In this document: piece after piece, positions 57,362 to 64,000 of the stretch
Layout: every line of letters starts with the position of its first letter
Numbering within the stretch: position 1 is the stretch's first letter
From: Tetrapyrgos nigripes
Taxonomy: Eukaryota; Basidiomycota; Agaricomycetes; Agaricales; Campanellaceae
Assembly: GCA_013368315.1 (NCBI GenBank)
Contig: JAACJM010000023.1
Coordinates: 186,001 to 250,000, forward strand
Direction: 5' to 3'
DNA: 64,000 nucleotides
Notes under the pieces: generated by a model
The model's database searches: none
Seen by the model: only the letters and a program-made list of their open reading frames with translations
Told to the model about the DNA's origin: nothing
Made by a program: the position numbers and the translations under genes

Positions 57362-60300
57362 GTAACGAAGAATCAGATCCTGCTATAACAACCTCAGAAC
57401 CCCAAGCTGGACCATCCCGTAAGTTTTCAGCTTCAGTTAATACTAGCATATTCTGATTTTAACTATAAGGTCATTCGCAACGTGTTGGGACTAGCAGTCG
57501 AATGGCACAGGCTATTCACAAGATTGGACTTAATGATGATGGTAACATGCCAAAGAAATGCACTGGTCCCAGCCGTAGCAAGAATGCAAGGCCTCCCCCT
57601 AAACGATGCACTGGTAATGCCAATTATCTTCCTGACCTTATGGAGGTTTCCGACAGTGAAGATGAAGATTTCAATGGTGAGACAGAGTTAGATGATGATG
57701 ACTGGGGCTTTGATACAGATATCTCAAATGAAGAGGTGAGCACATAATTTCATCATTATCTTATTCATTTTACTCAAGGTTATCATCTCTCATGCTTAGC
57801 TGGCCGATATACTTCCCTCAAAAACTGTGCCAAATGCAGGTCAAAAGCGCAAAACTCGAGATAAAGGCAAAGATTCTGCTCCTGCCAAACGTCGCCGCCA
57901 GAATGCAGGTGTACGAATGGAATCATCCACAAGTGTTGTAAGTATTTCCTACTCTCTTCCTTGCATGTTACTAACTGTGAAAAATTCAAGACTGACTCAG
58001 ATTCAACACAAACTGCCAAAAATCAATCATCTCGCTCATCAAGAGAAGTAAGCCACTATATTCTGAAACAATTGGCTCACTGACACATATGTAGACTCGT
58101 CGTCAACACCCGATATATCTATTCTATGAGGAAGTACCAACTGATGCTGATGGCACTACCGAACCAGGTACCAAGTATTATAAGTGTTGGCACGGCAATC
58201 GAAAGGTTTATAAGATCACAAAGGCGATGCGGGGGAATTTGAACAGTGAGTGATAGCAATTTTCATATCATTATCCTTGCTTATTCCCTTCGAGGTTTGA
58301 CAGGGCATCTTAAGCGTCACTTCCTAGCACATTATCGCATGTATGAGGTCCTTCATAGACGGAAGGAAGCCCCGACTCAAGAAGAGATCGACATTGCTCG
58401 CAACAAGAAGCCTCTTAGTCCAGATGCTGCAAAGGACTATCTAAATCGGCTAGAGACTCTATCACACAATATCCAGGACATGTTTGCAAAACAAGCAGCT
58501 GCGCAACAGGCAAGGTGTACCGTGTAAAATTTAGTATTAGAATTAACTCTGCTTTATACTAATAGGAACCTTGGGATCAAGCGAAGTTTGAAGAACTTCT
58601 CATCAAGTGGATTGCTGCCTGTGATCAACCCTTCTCTACTGTCAAGGATCCCGAGTTTCAAGCATTATTGCAATACACTCATCATGGTCGCACTCTCAAC
58701 ATTCCATGTTCTAAAACCATTCGGTCTCGGATTATGAAGATGTATGAGAGTGTAGTAGACCAATATCGCAGTCTTTTTAGTGTTCGTATTGCCCTTTCAC
58801 TTTTCACACTCATAGCAATGTTAATTGTCTAACAGGAGGTCGAATCCAAGTTTGCTATATCTTTAGATGCATGGACTTCGAGCAATGGCTATGCATTTAT
58901 GGCTATCATCGCTCATTATGTTGACAACAAGGGAAAACTCGGTATGAATCTAGCTTTCTTAATTCAATTTTTCTCTGATGCAAATGCTACAAAAGTTGAG
59001 GTCTTAATTGATTTTAGAGAGCTTGTTGGTGAGCACTCAGGTGCGAACATGGCTGAAGCTGTGTGGGACACACTTGAGAAATTTGGAATTACTGCTCGTG
59101 TAAGTACTCTGAGGTTCATGGTTAAAGTCTATGTGGCTCAATTTTTCCTTGCTTCATTACTGCTTTGTTAGGTGATTGCATTCATGATGGATAATGCGAC
59201 CAACAATGATACTCTGGTGGAGAATTTTGGTCAGATGTGTACAGAGAATGGCATTCTTTTTTCTGAGAAGGATGCTCGGCTTCGCTGTTTACCTCACACA
59301 ATACATCTTGCTGCACTGAAGGTGATTTGTCCTTCAGTTGAGATTTTGACCCTGTCTGATGATCAGCTGGATAGCTTCTTGAAGCTATTGGTGCTGTTAG
59401 CACACACTCAGGACAGGAGTCTTATCAGGATTCTGCAATTGCTCCAGTTGGGCGAGAATTTGATGATGAAGCTGTTTCACTTGAGGATGGCATTGATAAT
59501 GAGCCAGATAATGTCGCTATGAAATCAGCAGTTGGAAAGGTGCAGTTTTTTTCTTCTTATTTTTACTTGAAAGCACTGAATGTTCCTTTCATTTTTAGCT
59601 TCGCAAAATCATCCGACATGTCCGAAGCAGCCCCCAACGCCGAAAAACTTGGCTGAAGGAAGTTTTGATGGCAAATTCAGCCAATGAAAATCGTTCTGAA
59701 GTCGCACTTATGCTTATCCTTGATGCCAAAACTCGATGGTCTTCAACCCATCAGATGCTTCGTGAGTTTGAACTTCTTTTTCTATCAGTCAATAATTGAA
59801 GTTGTGATTCTCATTTCATTCAGGCCGAGCCTTGCATTACAAAGCTGCAATCAACTCCTACTGTGCTAGAGATCGTGAACTTCGCAAATTTGAGCTTGAG
59901 GAGCATGAGTGGAAAACTTTGAAGCTGGCATCAGACTGGTTGAAAACCTTTCGTGCTGCTACAACTGAAATGTCTACCACAAAGCAGCCGATGCTCTCAA
60001 AAACTCTTGCTACTTTTCGCGGTCTTCAGGACAACGTGCGCTCAATCCTTGCACAACTACCCCATTCCACCGATCAATCTCTTCGACGTGGTCTCTTCGA
60101 TGCTCACACGAAACTCAGTGATTATTATTATAAGTTTGATCAATCGCCATATTATACTTGGGCTGCTTGTAAGTTTTTATACCTCTTGTATTCATAATGA
60201 TCTGCTAATAATGTTACTCAGTGCTGGATCCCCGTATCTCATATGATGCTCTCGTCGCTGATTACAAGAAGGAACCCGATCTTCTTGCTGACATCAATGC

Positions 60301-60837
60301 TGCAAAAACCAATTTCGAAATCCATTTTCTCACAAAGTATCAACCTGCCGAGTCTTCTGATGATTCTAATGCGACCGCAGCAACAACTACGCCATCTACA
60401 GCATTTGATGATTCTCCTGTCAAGATCGACTTCCTATCCCGCTACGAACAGCCGAGTGTTGGCCCATCTTCACTGCAGGCTGAGCTAGATGAATATTTTC
60501 GGAGTACTGCTTCTCGCCGTGTAAAAATGACGACTGATCCTCTTGAGTGGTGGCATGCACGACGTGACCAGTTTCCTTCGCTGTATCGTTTTGCTCGGGA
60601 CATCCTCTGTATCCCAGGTAGGTGGCAAATCTTCACTCATGAGTGTTTGCAGCTAACTTCACCTTCTACGCATCAGGTTCTGCAGTGGCCGTTGAGCGTG
60701 TTTTCTCTGGTGGAAGAGATACAGTCTCTCTCCGTCGTGCTAGCTTGAAAGCTGAGACCATACAGGCCTTAATGGTTGTTAAAGCACAGCTTCGCATGGC
60801 ACGGATTGCAATCGTTGAGATCCTTGGAGATGATTGA
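57362..60837 (+). CDS. hAT transposase, multi-exon, no stop or frameshift seen
   Basis: Exons by eye: 57362-57418, 57470-57735, 57800-57937, 57991-58047, 58095-58245, 58304-58514, 58566-~58779, 58836-58941, 58996-59099, 59172-59321, 59375-59539, 59599-59761, 59824-60168, 60222-60617, 60677-60837, with 45-75-bp GT-AG introns. The N-terminal part is acidic and Lys-rich with KRKTRDKGK nuclear-signal-like residues. A TKYYKCWHGNRKVYKI...GHLKRHF region looks like a BED/C2HC-type DNA-binding finger. The core has SLDAWTSSNGYAFMAIIAHY (catalytic Asp), MMDNATNND, CLPHTIHLAALK (C/H conserved in hAT) and TRWSSTHQML. The C-terminal dimerisation segment is DPLEWW--RRDQFPSL followed by VERVFSGGRDTVSLRR. It would excise and reinsert the surrounding element. 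The true 5' exons are uncertain, since no clear start precedes 57362; MAQ at about 57502 is an alternative start. Confidence 0.87.
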
Positions 60838-61076
60838 GGTTTTAATTTTATTTACCCAATTTCTATTTTTGCGCAGATCCCTTCCTGTAGATAGAAATTT
60901 TCTTTATGCAATCTCAGAGACCGTAAAGCCGTATACGTCCGTATTTGACCCGTTACCGTACCGTACAGATTTCCAGACTGGGCTTTACGGTACGGGTACG
61001 GCACTCCCGTACATTTTACGACCGTAAAGATTACGACCGTGACCGTATACGGACGGTTCCGAGCCCTAATGTTTAT

Positions 61077-62359
61077 GTTTAGTGCTACAGAATTAGAAAC
61101 CGGAACGATCCGCCCTTTCCGTAACTAAATGAGATTTGTGAGAAAATGTTGCCTAAAGAACAACGGATGAGGTGCGGAAGTAAACTCGAGGAAGCAGTCC
61201 CTCCTCTTCCCTTCGGTCCGAGTCGGGGATTGCTTGTCTCGCAATACTCCGCTCATTTTGCAATGTTTCGTTCACTTCTCATTACTTTCCCTGTCCGCAT
61301 TATATTGCAAAGCGACCTCGATATATTGCCATTATCCGCTCAAATATTCTCCATCTCACTGATATCTTGTGGCATTTCTTGAATAGACAAAATACTGAAA
61401 ATCAGACGAGATCTCAGCAGATATTGGGGCGTATGTTTTTGTGGTGAAGAAAGTAAGGTTGGTGGAGGGGTACGTGGCCGTAGTTCTGATTGTGTTTGGA
61501 TTTGGGTTGGGATTGAGGCCGAAGCATTGTGGGCGTAGCCGCGTAAGCGTCTTTCTTTTCGTGGTTTATACTAGTACTGGATTGGAGGAAGACTTGGAGG
61601 AGTGCGAATTAAGGAGGAACAGCGAGATTTGGCCTTCTTGATTTTGTGAAATGCGACGAAAATGGCGTTTCTTTTCGTCTAGCTGGCGTCAGGACAAAAA
61701 AAAAAAATTAGTACCTCGATGGTACTTGGCAAATATCAGAAAAAAGACTCACCACGGTAGCCACATGTCTTCACCCGGTCTTCCTAAATCTCATTGCAGT
61801 GCACGGTTTCAAAAGCGTCGGGAAACGAGAGGAAAGAGGGACAGCCGCACAACACATGACCATGACGTCAACTTGAGGGCCGGTTTTCTTCAACTGACCA
61901 CGACGCCCACAACCAGAAGCACTCTCTTTTATTTCCTTCTTTAGTCATCGGCTTGAGGCCTGAACCCTCACAAGTATCGTATACATAATGAACACTTAAA
62001 ATAGAAGATTTGATCCTCTAGTGCTAGAATTATCATAAACGAGGCGGAGAGATATCTTTTGAATCAGTGGTCATCATGACGACAAGAAGGGATCAAATAG
62101 GAGACCATCAAATATATCTTCTGTGTGCAGTCTGAGCCCAGGGCAATTGGGAAGGAACCATCGTTCAGAAAGCTAAAGCTGGCAGGTTTGAGGTATTCTG
62201 TAGCCCGGAAAAGTCATGTACGGTGTAGTAATAGAACAGATCCTGATCATGCTGTACTGTACTTGATCGGAAAGCGTTTTCGGCTGGCAATCATAACAAT
62301 GATAACGTATCGACATTTCACAGGGTTGAAGTACTATAGGCACCGACTACTGATAGATT
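61077..62359. other. Gene-free spacer
   Basis: Sequence between the hAT element and the secreted-protein gene. Short frames (61146-61382, 61441-61641, 61651-61944, 62125-62454) show no motif. A 13-base A run lies at 61696-61708. The last of these frames lies opposite the 3' exons of the secreted-protein gene. Confidence 0.35.
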
Positions 62360-62824
62360 TCAAGCACAGACCTAGAGGATTTGAAGTGGTAAGTACCAGA
62401 GATCAGCATCTGAATCTCAATGATTACTTACTCCAGGAGCTCCCGAGCAGCTAAGACCTTCACAGCAAGTATTCCCGATAAAGGTAGCGCACTGCTGGCC
62501 TGCGGTTTGACAGACGCCAGGTGTGGGCATGCAGTTCTGTGATTTCAAAAAAAGAGAGGTGAAAACCGTGAAAACAACGAATCGAAGACTCCGAGTCAGA
62601 GTTGAGGAGCAGGAGGAGGAGGTTATGTAGATAAAACGAGGATCACTCACTCCAAGAGGACTTCCATTCGTACACGTCAAGCCTGGGCAGCATTGATTGG
62701 ATCCAGGGACGCAGGGTATGAAGAGACTAGTACATGACTCGGATTGGCGTTCTTGGAGAATGGCAGCCAGAGAGACCGGGGCTATGGCAGCAGTAATGAT
62801 GGTTAGGAGGGTTGTGAGTTGCAT
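62360..62824 (-). CDS. Small secreted cysteine-rich protein, 3 exons
   Basis: Exons 62651-62824, 62432-62536 and 62360-62371 (stop TGA) are joined by GT-AG introns of 114 and 60 bp, giving 96 residues. The first 20 residues (MQLTTLLTIITAAIAPVSLA) form a clear signal peptide. The mature part has 12 cysteines in two similar blocks: C-x6-C-x6-CC-x3-L-x-C in exon 1 and N-C-x6-C-x6-C-x7-CC-x3-L-x-C in exon 2, then a final GVCA. A spaced single Cys, single Cys, double CC, single Cys order recalls inhibitor-cystine-knot folds, here perhaps as two tandem knots. Such genes are often environment- or development-regulated effectors in fungi; the target is unknown. The intron sits exactly between the two blocks. 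I chose ATG 62824 because the signal peptide starts there. Confidence 0.78.
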
Positions 62825-62885
62825 TGTGGTTTTACGAGGCCGCGACAGTACTGGTGGGGGAGAGCGATAACTGAAAGGTTCGATG

Positions 62886-62892
62886 TTTTATA
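62886..62892 (-). promoter_or_regulatory. TATA box of the secreted-protein gene
   Basis: A TATAAAA sequence on the minus strand lies about 62 bp upstream of the ATG at 62824, an ordinary distance for a fungal promoter with a short leader. It supports the gene start chosen. Confidence 0.5.
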
Positions 62893-62899
62893 GCCTCAG

Positions 62900-64000
62900 A
62901 GCGTCGGAAAACAGGTACATGCTGTCAAGTTACAAGTACGACCGTACTAGTATTGGCGTTGGAATGAGCGGCACGAAGAATGCAGAAGATCCTTATGAAA
63001 GTATCGAGAATCTATGCAGACTCAAACATTCTCGGGACATGGGACAGCGGGTTCCTGTATCTCAACCGGTCGGGTTCACATCGTCAACCTGATATGGGGG
63101 TAGCGTCGGTCCAAAAACAATCTAGTGGAACACATCCACGGGTGCCGCGTGCCAGTGTCTGGTCTGAAATATACTTAGATTGGATTTTGATGGTGTCGGG
63201 AGGAAGGGCCTGTTGACGTCGGTAACCGGGACTGCCAACGGTCCTGCTCATCATTGGAACCAAGAGGAGTCTAGGAGAGTCAAGTTAGTACTGAAGCTGC
63301 GGTAATAAGTGTAAATGAAAATAAAAAACCATCCAACAACACCAGCCATTAAATCTATACCCATTTTCCACGCACCGCCGCTATGACTATTATATGACAT
63401 CGTCAGAAGACATTCAAACCAGCGGTCATACCTAAGAAATATCGTGGTCATTGTCGATCTGATGCCTAGAAACGCTTGACAAAGCCAGTTCGGTAAAAGT
63501 ACAGACCGAGCACCGGAACTTCGTGGCGTGGGACTTTGAATACCTGGGAAGCTCGACCTAGCTTAGCTCGGCCTTCAAGGGCCTCATAACCTGTCCAACA
63601 GCCTCAAAGACTCCTCTTTATAGGATGGTGATACTCTCGTTTCACTCCTCAGTAAGTAGCATTGTCTGCCATTGACTTCCGATCCTTATACTTTATCATT
63701 GCTTCATTGTAAGCATTGGCAGTTCATAGGAGTGTCTAGGAGCACAGTGGGAAGATAACTGTGCGAATCGGGGTCCAGGCCAGATAAACGTCCGCCTGTT
63801 CAATTTGTTCCTGGATTCTTTCCGCAAAAGCTAACGGAACTCTCAAGTTTGAACAACCGCTGGTGGGCTATGGTCATCTGTCATCCGTGCAGGGCTATTG
63901 AAGATCTAACAGGTCACACTGAACAGTCTGCTGATCCTTGGCAGTATATTGGAAGTGGTATATTCGTCGCCGTTTCTCATAGCTTCAGGACGAATAAAAA
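62900..64000. other. No supported gene to the end of the window
   Basis: Short frames (62883-63216, 63251-63451) lack motifs. The stretch 63522-63582 contains the GGCGTGGGA...CTCGGCCTT motif also seen near 2384-2470, which points to an old dispersed repeat. The window ends without a recognisable gene start. Confidence 0.35.

Larger units (their letters stand above)
55873..61076 (+). mobile_element. Apparently intact autonomous hAT transposon
   Basis: The body 55881-61068 (5.19 kb) has 15-bp terminal inverted repeats (TAGGGCTCGGAACCG at the left, its complement at the right). It is flanked by perfect 8-bp duplications ATGTTTAT (55873-55880, 61069-61076). Both subterminal regions (55890-56045, 60915-61060) are crowded with CCGTA/TACGG words, more than twenty in all, as expected for binding sites of the transposase. 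The interior carries a complete multi-exon hAT transposase without visible lesions. Perfect flanks and open coding sequence suggest recent, possibly ongoing, activity. Confidence 0.93.

Overview
This window looks like a repeat-rich stretch of a mushroom-forming fungus (Basidiomycota, probably Agaricomycetes). That inference rests on three things: GT-AG introns of about 45-75 bp with CTAAC-like branch sites, a Tad1-type LINE carrying an RNase H domain, and gene families I know from mushrooms (a multi-intron DUF262 protein, a 7TM-like fungal membrane protein, a small Cys-rich secreted protein). I see no convincing tRNA, rRNA or CRISPR locus. Very little of the 64 kb is host coding sequence. Most of it is transposons, many nested or palindromic.

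Layout. 1-5.86 kb: a broken hAT transposon (2553-5786, 8-bp target duplication) inside an older inverted-repeat pair. 6.1-12 kb: decayed multi-exon coding relics of unknown families, interrupted by a 1.2-kb inverted-repeat element (7688-8867). 13.2-20.5 kb: a cluster of foldback elements of one family; the larger one is split by about 3.7 kb of younger insertions, including a clean 175-bp MITE. 22.6-24.5 kb: an eight-exon DUF262 gene (minus strand), complete except for one TGA inside the reading frame. 24.9-27.3 kb: a 2.4-kb palindrome. 27.6-28.2 kb: a gag-like relic. 28.9-35.6 kb: a full-length but mutated Tad1-like LINE (minus strand) with a 14-bp target duplication and a repeat-bearing 5' leader. 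35.6-38.0 kb: a 59-bp minisatellite and a non-autonomous hAT-like element. 39.5-43.2 kb: a 171-bp satellite, then a 2.6-kb array of 8-bp units that reverses polarity at its centre and abuts a 5'-truncated membrane-protein gene. 48.5-49.8 kb: the 3' six exons of an unknown host gene, ended upstream by a palindromic Copia composite (49856-55444). 55.9-61.1 kb: an apparently intact autonomous hAT element with perfect 8-bp target duplications. 62.4-62.8 kb: a three-exon secreted Cys-rich protein gene.

How it works together: the window records successive invasions. Old relics are cut by hAT, LINE and Copia insertions, and several inverted duplications follow. The intact hAT and the near-perfect Copia palindrome are the youngest-looking structures. 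The host genes most likely to matter are the DUF262 protein, the unknown six-exon protein and the secreted peptide. Exon coordinates were read by eye from splice signals and family expectations; no transcript or homology search was available.
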